64,000 bases of DNA, from the NCBI GenBank assembly GCA_013396525.1, contig VWYX01000209.1, positions 1 to 64,000 of the forward strand, written 5' to 3'. Each line of letters begins with the position of its first letter. The stretch's first letter is position 1. This DNA comes from Chaetorhynchus papuensis (Eukaryota > Chordata > Aves > Passeriformes > Rhipiduridae). The notes below the pieces were generated by a model. It saw nothing but the letters and a program-made list of their open reading frames with translations. It did not search any database and had not been told where the DNA came from. The position numbers and the translations under genes are program-made. Shown here one piece after another: positions 14,201-25,269 of this stretch.

Positions 14201-15984
14201 TACCTGAGGCATTCACATAGCTGAGCTCCCCGCACAGTGAGCACACACAACCCTTCCTTTAAGTACTGCTCCCTGACACAGCGCAGCTCCATGACTGACT
14301 CACGGTTGCTGTCATCTCACCATCTGCGACAGCTTAGTTAGACAGTGGATACTTACAGGTGCCACTTAAGGGGAAAGGGAATGAGTCCATAGAAAGGAAA
14401 GATTACCATCTGTGAAGCTGTCCCCACAAGCTGCCCAATTAGTCAGTAGGGCACTAAGGTCAATTAAGTACACATCTAGCCACTCCTATGAGTGATGGCG
14501 GTACAAGTCAGTTCTTCGTTTTTTAGACAGTGGTGGCATGCAAGGGCCTTGGTGGTGCACTGTCACTGTTGTAACATGGACACGTGAAAAACCACACGAA
14601 GCCCAGGTCAGTAGAAATAGTGGCAAGGCCGGTTGAATGGCTTTTTTCCCGAGGTTTTTATATGTTAGTTTGCAAAGTGAGTTAAATGGCATAAAGTAAT
14701 TGGTTCTCTGGCTATCCACCCCTCGAGGGGATTGTTCCAACTCTAGCACGTCCGTTCCCAAGTGTTTTTCTAGTTGAAGCCATAACAATCTGGGAAAAAC
14801 AAGTGCAGGTGTGGATATTGATAAAAACTGGTAACTTTGTTTTAGTTAGCTTGCATGGGAAAGACAGAGTTCTCACAAAATACTGGAGAGCTGAAGAAAT
14901 TCACTTCTAAAGCTCTTTCAGCATCTACAGTGCACATGCATTTTTCTTTGGACAACAGAACATCTGATTTTTCCCCACTCCATCACAGAGGCCTTACCAC
15001 TACTACTGCTTCCTACCCATGGATTCCACTATCCATGGAGGAAAAGAGCAAGATCTTCCTAACAACCACTTCTGCATATTCTTCCCCACAGCTCCTCATG
15101 GAGGGTGCCTGTGGGTACAAACTCAAACAGTGTTTCCTCTGAAGGCAGTCTTCAGCAGCATTTTCAGTGTTGGAAGGAAGCCTGGACAGGCTTCTGTCAA
15201 TCCCTGACCTCAGTCTCTGGTGCACTCAAAAGCCAAATAAAAAAAAGGAAATTTCACAGTGTGTACATGCTTTGGTCTGATCTCCAGCTGCTCTTATTGC
15301 TAGGTATTGATCACTGGGACAGCAGAGCTGACAAATACCCGTCTCACAGCTCACCACTCTCCTCTGGATTTTTAGAGAGCCCCTGAAAGCTCTTCACAGC
15401 AGCCACCAGCAGCAATGAGGTGGGCTGAGGTGAGGTGTCCCCGAGGAGTGTCTGTGGCCCCACAGCTGCTGGAGGGCACAGGCTGAGAAACCTTCTCTCA
15501 GATACTCGGTTTTCAAGGTGGCAGAGGGTGAAGTAGCAGGTATTTCCCACAGGCAGCAAGAAGGGGGCTGCCAGGAATATGCCTGAGAGTGAGGAGCTAC
15601 CATGGGACTGCAGCAATCCACTCCCAGTGCCTCCAGCCGTGTGATGGCTGATGGTCTGCTGGAGCAGATGGTGGAGGGAAGCCATCACCACCTGACAGGT
15701 ATTGGACAGGCTGCCTCCTGAAAAAAAATTCAGACTTCATGTTATTCAAGAACACAGCTGCCCTGTGACTTTTGTGCACACTTTGTGCCCCACTGCTCAC
15801 ATTCCCCCAGAGAACTCCTGTGTACCATGCAGATTTCACTCCCTTCAAAGAGAGCTGCTTGCATCCCCATCTCCAGTAAAAAATGCTTTGCCTATCTCTC
15901 TCCAGTGCCCCTGCACAGAGTGATGAGAGACTGCTCAGCCTGTGCATGCACACATGTTCACACTCATTCATCATATCCTCTGCC
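5217..15984. other. non-genic stretch, nothing firmly recognised
   Basis: About 10.8 kb without a gene I can support. Open frames such as the one at 10519-10965 lack recognisable domains. The only local structure noted is a patch of homeodomain-type TAAT cores at about 12710-12780, listed separately. Confidence 0.45.
12710..12780. promoter_or_regulatory. cluster of TAATTA/TTAATTA homeodomain-type sites
   Basis: Two close clusters, CTCTTAATTAGTTTG near 12711 and GGCTAATTAATTACTC near 12763, contain palindromic TAATTA cores about 50 bases apart in otherwise mixed-composition DNA. Homeodomain proteins bind such cores. That this is an enhancer is only a guess, since AT-rich palindromes also arise by chance. 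Confidence 0.15.
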
Positions 15985-17290
15985 ATGAAAGAATCACAGA
16001 ATGGTGCATGTTGGAAGAAACCTCTAATCAAGCAGGGTCATCTACAGCAGGTTGCCCAGGACCATGTCCAGAAGACTTTTGAGTGTTTCCAAGGATGGAG
16101 ACTGCGCCACCTCTCTGGGAAACCTGCCCTAATGAGGGGATGTTTGGTCATCCTCACAATGAAAAAGTGTATCCTGCAGTTCAGAGGGAACTTCCCATGT
16201 TTCAGTTTGTGCCCACTGCCTCTGCTCCTGTCACTGGGCACCACTGGAAGGAGCTCTGCTCTGTCCTCTTTGTGACCTCCAGGCACACACTCACAGACTT
16301 CAGTGAGATCCCTCTGAGCCTTCTCCTCTTCAGGCTGAACAGGCCCAGTTCCCTCAGCCTTTCCTCATGGCAGAGGTGCTCCAGTCCCTGAGTTGTCTTA
16401 ATGACCCTTCCCTTGAAGGGTGCACTGAAGAAAGGATTCTCTGCAATATGTTCATGGCTCTACTGTACTGAGGAGCACAGAACTGGACAAAGTACTCCAG
16501 GGATATCCTCACCAGCTCTGAGTAAAGGAGCAGGATCCCCTCCCAGCTGGCTGGCAATACTCCTCCTAATGCAGCCCAGGACATCAATCTCCTTCTTTGC
16601 CACAAAGGCCCACTGCTGGCTTATGTTCAACTCGGTGCCCACCAGGTCCCCAGGTCTTATTCTACTAAGCTGCTCTCCAGTTGGGCAGTACCTAGCATAT
16701 ATATTTTTTTCTCCACATGTACAGCATTTGGCATTTCCCCTTGCTGAATTTCATTAGGTTCCTGTCAGCCCATTTCTCAAGGCTGTTGGTGTCCCTGTGG
16801 ATGGCAACATGACCCTCTGAATCAGCCGCTCCTCCTAGTTCTGTGTTCTCTGAAAAATTCCTGAGTGTGCACTCTGCCTCATCATCCAGATCACTAAAGA
16901 AGGTTGTTGAAGGACCCAGTATTGACCCCTGGGGTACACTGCTAGTCACTGGCATCCAATTAGATGTTGTGCCACTAATCATCAGCATTCAGGTCTGCCC
17001 ATTTGAACAGCTTTCAGTCCAGCTCACTGCCTGCTCACCCAAGCCATACAACAACTGCCTGTCTGGGAGGATCTCTCGGGAGACAGTGTCAAAGGCCTTA
17101 CTGAAGGCCAAGTAGACAGTACCCACTCTCCCCTCATCGACCAGGCCAGCCATTTCACTGTAGGCTACCAGGCTGATCAAGCATGACTTCCTCCTTTGTG
17201 AATCCACGCTGACTACTCCTGATTATTTTCTTGTCATTCATATGCCTGGAAATGTTTTCCAGGATTAGCTGCTGCATCTTCACAAAGGTG
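15985..17290 (-). mobile_element. CR1-type LINE fragment (3' half of ORF2)
   Basis: Read on the minus strand from about 17290 down to 15985, the translation gives decayed CR1 reverse-transcriptase pieces: FSKAFDTVSREIL near 17100, SVPQGSILGP near 16930, then a downstream stretch with DTNSLEKWADRNLMKFSKGK near 16770. The region that carries the catalytic FADDT in active CR1 elements reads FSENT here, and the frame is broken, so the copy is dead. The 3' end at about 15985 has the CR1-like ATTCTGTGATTCT tail. It is 5'-truncated, as most CR1 copies are. Confidence 0.85.
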
Positions 17291-19499
17291 CAGATGTGGC
17301 ATAAAGTAATCATGGGCGAGACAATCAGGACTGTTATGACAAAGATTTCTTTGCTTCTTTGATATCCACAGCATAGGATGATTTTTTTTTTTTAAAGACA
17401 TATTTGCGTTGTTTAAATGAGCTATAGACTTTGATGATATCCATTCCCATTTAAATTTGCTTCAAGTTTAATTGTCTCAGGAAGCTCCGGTCTTCCAGAG
17501 CCTGCAAGGAACATGCACAGCCTTTTGATCAGCTCCCTTACTTTTATACTAAATTTTCCTAAACAGACAGGAAGGATGCCAGCAAGCTTCACAGAAAGAA
17601 TTAGTCACTGCAAGTACGCTAATACATGGTCATTTCTACATGATTATGCTTGAAACTGCTTTAAAAGTGTTTCAGCATATCAAAAATTATTAGCTTCTTC
17701 TTCAGAGGTAGGTCAAGACGACCTATTTTCCCTTCCTCTTTCTCCACAGACAAGCAACTCAATTAGAGACCCCCTTTAAGAAGTGTTTGCTATGTTCTCT
17801 GGGACAAAGCAAGCCACCCATTATTCACCACTCTGCATAACACACAGTACTTGTGGGTGACTCCCCTGAGTTTATTGCATCTTTTGTGAGCAATTTTCGA
17901 TAGAAGAAATAAAGTATATTTAATCAGAAGCTTCCCAAAGGGAAAGAGCACATCAGGCAGAGCGATGCAGATAGACAAAGTTCCCAGTGAATTATATCGG
18001 CTAATTTATTGCCTGATGCTGTGACTCATACAGCAGCCTGTACCTCTTCCACAGCAATCCTGCTAAGTCCCCGAGGTCACCTCAAGACGGATGCATGACT
18101 CACTACCAGGGTTTCTGAATCCCACTCCTGGTAGTGATGGCTCAGTGACAAAAACACAAGCCCTTCGGGCATCTGTTATTTCCCTTTTGCCCCTTGTTTA
18201 TTGATCAGATGCTCTCATCAGCAGAGTCCTTCCACATCCGGCCAATTGGCCAGCAAGCAGCAGTCAAGCACAAATGATTGTCTACAAAGAGCAAGACCCA
18301 GGGGCTTGAGTGAACGGTCAGAGTACAAAAATTCTCCCTCGGGTGAACTTCTTGTGCTTGAGGACATGAAGACAAAGAGAACTGCCTGGGGCTTTGAGAG
18401 CAGTCCAGAGGCATGGAAGAGGCATCAGAAGTGGCTACACAGGCCCACTAAGAAATAGAAATAAGATAATTATGGTATATGAAGCTGGGTAAACAATAAG
18501 CATTTTTGAATAGAGAAAAAAAAAATCTCTTAACCGAGGTATATGAGGATCACAGCACATAGTTGCACATTACAAAGAAATTGTCAAGTATTTCCTTTTG
18601 TATATGTTGCCAAGAAAACACAATGTACAAAAAGGCCTGGAGATGGATGTTGTGCATTCAGCATCCACTTTCAGCAAGGAGTACTTACTGCAGACAGGAA
18701 GAACTTTTGTGAAGCAGCTCTTGAGCAGGTTTGAAGTGCCTGCCAGTGACCTCAGCAGAATGACTGACTGTCTCCTCAAGCTAATGGGGTGGCTCAAATA
18801 TGTGCACAAGTGTATTAGTGTAAAAGCTTGAAACTTGAGTATCCCAATCCACACAGAACTTGCTAGCAAAACAAGTCCCAAGCTCCATTTCCAAATTACA
18901 GATAGGACATATATGATCCCATACTCAGAAAGAGTGTCAAGTTTTAGCATTGCCACAGAGCTTGGAAGGTGAAAATTAGAGTCTAATTTTACCTGTGATG
19001 GTATTAAGGGCTTGTGGAGTCCTTGCATGGTATGGCTGAGATCTTATAGGTAAGCCAGCTGTCAATTGTTATGTATTAATTCAGAACTCCATCTGCCTGA
19101 TCTTTCATCTTTAAGATACTTAAAAATATTGCACACACACTTTTCCATGGATTTTACAATACTACCTGGTCAGAGTAAGGCTTTGCTCTTGCAAAAAGCC
19201 ATTGAAGCAGGCAATCATATCTGCAAAACAGCAGGTTCAGAGAAGGGTTTAAGAAAGAAGCACCAGGAAAAATTACCTGTCATCCAAGTGGTACTCTCTT
19301 CACCACATCCGTCTCAGTCCATCCTTTTCTGATCTCTATCCTCACACCTACATTAAAAAACCCAAAAGGATCTAAAGCTGCTTATCCAAATAGCTGTTTT
19401 GGTTGCTCCTTTGTAATTAAGAAAGGTCGAAGAAAACGTACTCCTCTGATGACATGACTAGAAAACTGGCAACAATGGATGAGAGAAGGCTAATATACT
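17291..19499. other. non-genic stretch, nothing recognised
   Basis: About 2.2 kb between CR1 fragments. No exon, RNA gene or further repeat could be identified by eye. Confidence 0.45.
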
Positions 19500-20180
19500 C
19501 AGCAACATTTTTTCATTGTCAGTCTCTCTTCCCACACCTCTTGAGTGGATGGACAGCAAGGTGGAGGCTGGGTGAAAAAAGTGCTTCCTTCCTTAAGAGA
19601 TCATGTTTATGATCACCTGAGGAACCAGAACATATATGTCTATGGGATCCCCTGAGATGCATCCCAGAAAGTCCTGAGAGAATTAGCTGATATAGTTGCC
19701 AAATCACTCTCCACCATATCTGCAAAGCCATGGCAGTCAGCAGAAATCCCCAGTGACTGGAAATAGAGAGTGAATAGAGTGACTACATCAGTGGGCAAGG
19801 GAAGGGCTGTGAATGTCATTTATCTTCTGTAAAGCCTCTGACATGGTCCCTCACAGCATTCTGCTCTTTAAATTGGAGAGAGATGGATTTGATGAGCAGA
19901 CTGTTGGGTGGATAAGGAATTGGTTGGACTGTCGCATCCAAAGGGTAGTGGTCAGCAGCTCAGAGTCCTGATGGACATCAGTGACAAGGGATATCCTGTA
20001 GGGGTCCATATTGGCTCCAGCGTTATTTAGTATCTCATCAATGACACAGATGAAGGGATCACATGCAAATGTGCAGATGGCACCTAGGTGAGTGGTGTGG
20101 TTCACACAGGATGTCATCCAGAGGGACATGGACAAGATGGAGAAGTGGGCCCACGTGAATCTCATGAGATTCAACAATTC
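19500..20180 (+). mobile_element. CR1-type LINE fragment, plus strand
   Basis: The plus strand encodes a decayed CR1 reverse-transcriptase segment: a block containing CTTGAGTGGATGGACAGCA near 19540, then peptide DHLRNQN near 19610, ELADIVAKSLS near 19680, and ATGGACAAGATGGAGAAGTG near 20130. It stops abruptly at about 20180 (CATGAGATTCAACAA), where the oppositely oriented fragment begins. Several stops and frame breaks are present. It covers the same part of ORF2 as the minus-strand fragment beside it. Confidence 0.8.
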
Positions 20181-21090
20181 TCTCAGCTTTTCCTTGTAGG
20201 AAAGATGCTCCATCCCTCTAAACATCTTGGTGGCCTCCTTTGGACTCACTCCAGCAGGTCCATGTCCCTCCTGTGCTGGGACCCCAGAGCTGGATGCAGG
20301 GTTCCAGGTGGGGTCTCACCAGAGCAGAGCAGAGGGGCAGAATCCCCTCCCTCCCCTGCTGCCCACGCTGCTTTGGGTGCAGCCCAGGACACGTTTGGCT
20401 CTCTGGGCTGTGGGTGCTCATGGCTGGGTCATGTCCAGCCTCTCACCCACCAGCACCCCCCAGACCTTCTCCCAGGGCTGCTCTCCATCTGTTCATCCCC
20501 AGCCTGGGCTGGTACTGGGAGTGTCCTGACCCAGCTGCAGCACCTTGAACTTGGTCTTGTTAAACCTCATGGGATTCCCATGGGCTCACTTCTCAAACTT
20601 GTCCAGGTCCCTCTGGATGGCATCCATCCCTGAGGCACATAAACAGCAACACTCAAACCATTCAAAGCAGGTTGGCTGCAAACCTGCCAATGGTCCCCAT
20701 CACTGAGGAAGACATTAAACAGTACTTGTCCCAAGGCAGATCCCTAAGGGACACCATCTATAACCAACCTATATGCGAAGATTGAGCCATTGACCACTAT
20801 CCTCTGGATATGACTGTTCAACCAATTCCTTATCCACTGAACAGTCCACCCATCAAATCCTTCTCCAGACAACTTAAAGAGCATTGGGTAGCTTTTGATA
20901 GGAAAGGTCAGTCCAGGGAGGCTGAGAGATCGGTAGTTCCCAGAGCTCTCTTTCCTACCTTTTTTAAAGATGGGTCCAATATTTCTGCTCTTCCAGTCAC
21001 CTGGGACTCCACCTGACTGCCAGGACTTTTCAAGTACCATGGAGAGTGGCTTGGCAACTATGTCAACTAATTCCCTTGGGACTCTGGGAT

Positions 21091-21095
21091 GCATC
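21091..21095. repeat. left target-site duplication GCATC
   Basis: GCATC here matches GCATC at 21685-21689. Removing the intervening LTR and one copy restores the CR1 reading frame at GDEM-H type sequence (ATGCATCCC), which strongly supports a true 5-bp target-site duplication. Confidence 0.7.
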
Positions 21096-21684
21096 CATCG
21101 CAGTTTAACTCCAGCCAAAAGCCAAGCCCCAGCAGCTGCTCACTCATCCCCCCCACCACTGGAATTGGAGAGAGAATAAGAAGGGTAAAAGGGAGAAAAG
21201 TCACAGGTTGAGATAAAGCCACTTTAATAGGGGCACAAAAAGCTATGCACACAAGCAAAGCAAAACAAGAAATTCTTTCACTGCTTCCTGTGGGCAGGCA
21301 GGTGTTCAGCCATCTCCAGGACAGCAAAGCCCCATCAGCATCTGACAGTGACCTGGGCAGACAAACATCATCACTCCAAATGTCCCCCCTTCCTCCTTCT
21401 GCCCCCACTTGGTTTACTGAGCAGGATGTCAGATGGTCTGGAATCTCCCTTTGGTCAGTTGGGGTCACCTGTCCCAGCTGTGTCTCCTCCCAGCCTCCCA
21501 TGCACCCCCAGCTCCCTCACCAGTGTGGAAGTACAAGAAGCAGAAAAGGCCTTGGCTCTGTGTGAGCCCTGCTCAGCAATAACATCTTGGTATTACCAAC
21601 CTTGTGTTCAGCACAAATTGAAAACACAGCCTCATCCCAGACACAGTGAAGAAAATGAACTCTATCCCAGACAAAACCAGCACA
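21096..21684 (-). mobile_element. solo LTR of an avian endogenous retrovirus-like element
   Basis: On the minus strand the element starts TGTGCTGGTTTTGTCTGGG at 21684 and contains TATTAAAGTGGCTTTATCTC near 21220, which looks like the promoter/polyadenylation core. It continues with CTTTTACCCTTCTTATTCTC and ends AGTTAAACTGCGATG at about 21096. This organisation matches a very common avian LTR, often placed among ERVL-like elements; the 5-bp duplication agrees with that class, but I did not assign a family. No gag, pol or env reading frame lies beside it, so it is a solo LTR. Confidence 0.8.
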
Positions 21685-21689
21685 GCATC
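21685..21689. repeat. right target-site duplication GCATC
   Basis: Matches the GCATC at 21091-21095; see that entry. Confidence 0.7.
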
Positions 21690-21840
21690 TCATCAGATCC
21701 CATGGACACATTCAGGTTCTTCAGGTGATCACAAACCTGACCTATTACAGTAGAGAGCACTCTTTACCTTCAGTCCGCATCCTGCTGTCCATCCACTCAA
21801 GAGGGGGGAAGAGAGGTTGCCATTGCAGACTGAGGTAAAA

Positions 21841-23879
21841 AAGCTGTTGAGTACCTAATTTTTGTGTACAGCACCAGAACAGAAACATACTTCACCTCAA
21901 AGGAGTAATTTTTTTTTTTCTCTAGTTCTGAACAGGATAGAAAATTCAACCATTTGCATTGTTGCTCAGTTGTGTTAAGTAGCACTTGCTGATCTCTTGA
22001 TTCCTAGCTTGGAAAGACAATTTTAACAATTGTGGCATGCTTTCCTGGAACTGGGTGATTGTTTTCCCTTTCTTTCCCCTCCTAGTGGAAGCATACAATC
22101 TTGTCTTGAAATCACTCACAAAGGGACAAATTGAAGACATTTAGTTCCACCTTTGTCCTGACATTTTCTGTGTTTTTCTGTCCACTAACAGCTTTCTGTT
22201 CTGAAGTAGATGTTCCCTCTTCCATCTCAGTAAGCCTGTTGCTTAAATTTGAAGGGCCATTTTTACTCCTGTTAGATATTCTGACATGTACTTCAGCTCT
22301 TATAGCAATTTTCCCCTCCACTAATGCCACTAATATTTACATTTCTGTGCCCTTTTTCTATCTCTGAATGACTGTTGATGAATACGGCTTCAGGTAATTG
22401 CTTTTCCCAGGCATCATAATTTGTTTTTCAACAAAAGAACAATTTCCAATTTTCTGAAAGACTATTCAAATGCACTAGGGGAGGTGAAGGAAGGTCAGGG
22501 AGCAGGAACAGTAACTTTCATGGCATTAGTTACCAACATACTCATAATTTCATAACTTACACTTTACAACATTTTAGTTATGTGGGACAGGCTTGCTGAA
22601 GGTTAATCACTTACTTTCATCCAGAATCTAGCTGATGGATAAAAAAAGGCATTATTCATTCCAATGTGAGAACATAAAAGCTGTGTATCTGAATAACAGC
22701 AGATGGAAAGAAACAGCAAATTCTCACTCTGGAAAATAGGGGCTGAGACGCTATCATTTCTCATACTGCTAAATCCTGCACAGTGGAAAAAGTAGAAGTT
22801 AACTTGTGCTAGCTAGAAGGTTTTGATTTTTAAGTCTTTCAGTCAAGAAAGGTATTTCTAGCAGAGTCCAAAACATTCCTGTTTCAGCCCACTCTGCAAC
22901 AGGTGAGAGGTTCAGTGTGAATTTTACTGGACAATGTTCTGGAGGACAAGTTGAAACAATGATCATGGTCTATTACAAACTTTTAATCTCAAACCCAAGC
23001 CACTGCCACAGAATTAAAAACTCTCCCCAGTGTATACTTCTACTCCCATTTACTCATCCTTCAAATTGAACAGTAAATCCTATAGCTTGACACCCCATTT
23101 ATGAAGAAAGTGTCCTGTAAGGCAGGAGTTGTTCCCACTTAGGAAATTATATTCTTGGACTTTCTCTCTGCAAGGCAAGTTGGAAATCTCCAACACAGAG
23201 GTACTGTGTTGATGTTGTACTGTAGGGAGGGTAAATAAAACCCATGCTTTTCATGACTTGAGAAACATTTGACTGCTTTCTAAATTGGCTTCTCTGAGCT
23301 TTCCAAGTTCGTAGTATGAGGAAAATGAATCATGTTAATGGGAAAACTTAGAGAAACCATGGTTTCACGATTGTTATTTCAGAGTGTCCTTTTCTGTTAC
23401 CTTAATTTTCTTGTAAGTTTTCTGGTATCACTCCTTTTTTCTCTCCCAGTATCTCTGTCCCAGGTGAAAGCATTCAGTCCCTTGTATCACTGGCAACCTG
23501 CCTGAACATGCTGCTGCCTACCCACAGTCCCACCTATTTGAGATCCTTTTCTATACTCATTCTACTGGTGGTGCTTCAAATTACCATCACTGAAGTGCAT
23601 CAAATCACAGGGACAGAACGTCACCATCACAGTCGGCAGGCCATGGATACAAAGGGAACCCCAACATCTATGTTCACTCTTGAGGAGGGAATAACATCAG
23701 GAGAGGCTTTATCCCTAAGGGCCACCTTCAGGATGAAATCCAGCTGCAGCACAGCATCTCCTGAAGCCTTGCTCTACACTTGTGCCTAACTCGGGACAAG
23801 ACTCGAGGCAGGACTGCTGTCTGTCCGGAAGAGGATTTACTTCGCAAGCCCCATCCTCATCGAAGAAGAGGCTTTAAGA
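21841..23879. other. intergenic stretch upstream of TMEM215, nothing recognised
   Basis: About 2 kb of AT-rich DNA leading into the CpG island. No exon or repeat could be recognised. Confidence 0.45.
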
Positions 23880-24800
23880 GCGGGGGTCCGTGGTGAGGAT
23901 GAACATCCCGGCTTCCCGAGGAAGGACGCCCGTCGGGGGTCCGCTACCCTTCGCCCCAGAGGGAGAGGCTGCCCGGGGTGGCGGCGGCGGCCGGCCAAGC
24001 AGCGGTGGCCATCAGGTAGGGGCAAGCCCGCTGAGCCCCCGCGCTGGCCCCGCAGCATCCCGCGCCGGGCGGTGCGCGTACTCACGGCTGTGCGGGGCTT
24101 CGGCGGGGCCGGGCGAGGACGAGGACGAGGAGGTGGAGGCCGGGCAGGTGAACCCTCGAGGCAGCTGCCTCCCCGGCCGCTGCTGCTGGAAGCCGCCCGG
24201 TCTCTCTGCCCCCGGCCTCCGGCAGGGTTTGAGCACCCTGCGCCCGCCGCCAGCGTGCGAGGGCGCGGCGGGGCTGCAAGCGGGGGAGCCGCTCCGACCG
24301 GCTCTCGGGAGCGAGGGAGCGACCGAGGGAGGGAGGGAGCGAGGGAGGCGGCAGGAGGCAGGACAGCTCCCGGCCCCGGCCCGCCCTCCGTCTGCGGCTC
24401 CACCGAAGGGAAGCCGAGCGGCGCCGGCTGTCAGGGTCCTCCGCGCCTCACTGCCCAGGAAACTTCGGAAGCTTGCCGGGGAGCGTCTGTCCTCTGCCCC
24501 GAGGGACGCTCCGGTGGAGGGAGGTGTCGCCGTGCGCTCCAGCTGGATGGCGAGGAGCCTGAGACCCGACGACATCAACCCCCGGACGGGGCTGGTGGTG
24601 GCTCTGGTCAGCGTCTTTCTGGTGTTCGGGTTCATGTTCACCGTGTCTGGCATCAAGGGAGAGACCCTGGGAGATATCCCGCTACTGGCCATCGGGCCGG
24701 CCATCTGCCTGCCGGGCATCGCCGCCATCGCCCTTACCAGAAAGACCGACGGCTGCACCAAATGTCCCGAGAACATGCGTCCATGCTGTAAGGAAGTCAA
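23880..24800 (+). promoter_or_regulatory. CpG island / promoter and 5' UTR of TMEM215
   Basis: Base composition changes sharply at about 23800-23880 from AT-rich to strongly GC-rich with many CpG dinucleotides, and stays so into the first third of the TMEM215 coding region. This is the only such island in the window. A (GAGGGAGC)-like tract lies at 24308-24350. A candidate donor (CATCAG|gtaggg) at about 24016 and a candidate acceptor (ctgcccag) near 24460 would allow a noncoding first exon, but this is not proven. The transcription start cannot be fixed from sequence alone. Confidence 0.65.
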
Positions 24801-25269
24801 GGACAGGGATGTCATGGAGCTGCTAAGGACCCCCTCGGACCTGGAGTCCGGCAAGGGAAGTTGTGACGAGCTGGCCAGGAAAGCTTACCGCAAGGACAGG
24901 AGAGGGCTGAGGGAAGAGGACACCGTGTTCATCTGCACCACCAGCACCACCGCCGCTGCCACGGCAGAGTGCAAGAGCCTCACTAAAAAGGTGGAGCAGG
25001 AGGAGATGCTGAAATACCTGGAGAGCTGTTACCCAGAGATGCCGGAGAATGTGTTCGTGGGAGATGGCTCCACATACAGTGCCTTGGAGAAGAAGAGCTC
25101 TTCTCCCAGCAGGGACAGCACCCCTTGCCCTGACATTGAAGACAACATTTTTGTGGCTCCTAAAGACAGTATCATTGTCTGCTCTTACAAGGATAACAGC
25201 CCTCATGACAGGTACTGTTGTTACATAAACCCCACTGGAGTAAACTCAGACCAGGAGACCATTGTGTGA
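24547..25269 (+). CDS. TMEM215: TMEM215, transmembrane protein 215
   Basis: A 240-residue protein encoded in one exon, recognised as TMEM215 (human form about 235 residues). It starts MARSLRPDDINPRTG. Two hydrophobic helices follow at about residues 15-36 and 44-64, separated by a short loop (GIKGETLGD). A long hydrophilic tail begins with a cysteine group (CTKCPENMRPCC, residues 70-81), contains a Thr/Ala stretch (TTSTTAAATA), and ends GVNSDQETIV. The family is described as a small two-pass protein of internal membranes; TMEM215 has been reported to limit apoptosis of endothelial cells at the endoplasmic reticulum. The ATG at 24547 is chosen because recognisable family sequence begins there, although the frame stays open upstream to an ATG at 23890. 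No damage is seen. Its only neighbour here is the convergent cyclase gene. Confidence 0.93.
   Translation: MARSLRPDDINPRTGLVVALVSVFLVFGFMFTVSGIKGETLGDIPLLAIGPAICLPGIAAIALTRKTDGCTKCPENMRPCCKEVKDRDVMELLRTPSDLESGKGSCDELARKAYRKDRRGLREEDTVFICTTSTTAAATAECKSLTKKVEQEEMLKYLESCYPEMPENVFVGDGSTYSALEKKSSSPSRDSTPCPDIEDNIFVAPKDSIIVCSYKDNSPHDRYCCYINPTGVNSDQETIV

Larger units (their letters stand above)
20181..21840 (-). mobile_element. CR1-type LINE fragment, minus strand, interrupted by a solo LTR
   Basis: Read from about 21840 down, the minus strand shows the CTTGAGTGGATGGACAGCA block, then DHLKNLNVSMGSDEM. After a 589-bp LTR the same frame resumes as HPRVPRELVDIVAKPLS, GDWKSRNIGPIFKKGRKE and WTVQWIRNWLNSHIQRIVV. 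The 3' part (about 20740 to 20181) contains the CR1 segment with QRAKRVLGCTQ and SAPLLCSGETPPGTL. The element lacks its 3' terminus at the junction with the plus-strand copy. The join across the LTR is what identifies the two halves as one element. Confidence 0.85.

Noticed and set aside
21067..21501. Minus-strand open frame of 144 codons
   Set aside because: Falls within the solo LTR and its CR1 junction; not a gene.
24012..24854. Minus-strand open frame of 280 codons
   Set aside because: Antisense shadow of the GC-rich TMEM215 CpG island; Pro/Arg/Ala-rich composition follows from base composition.
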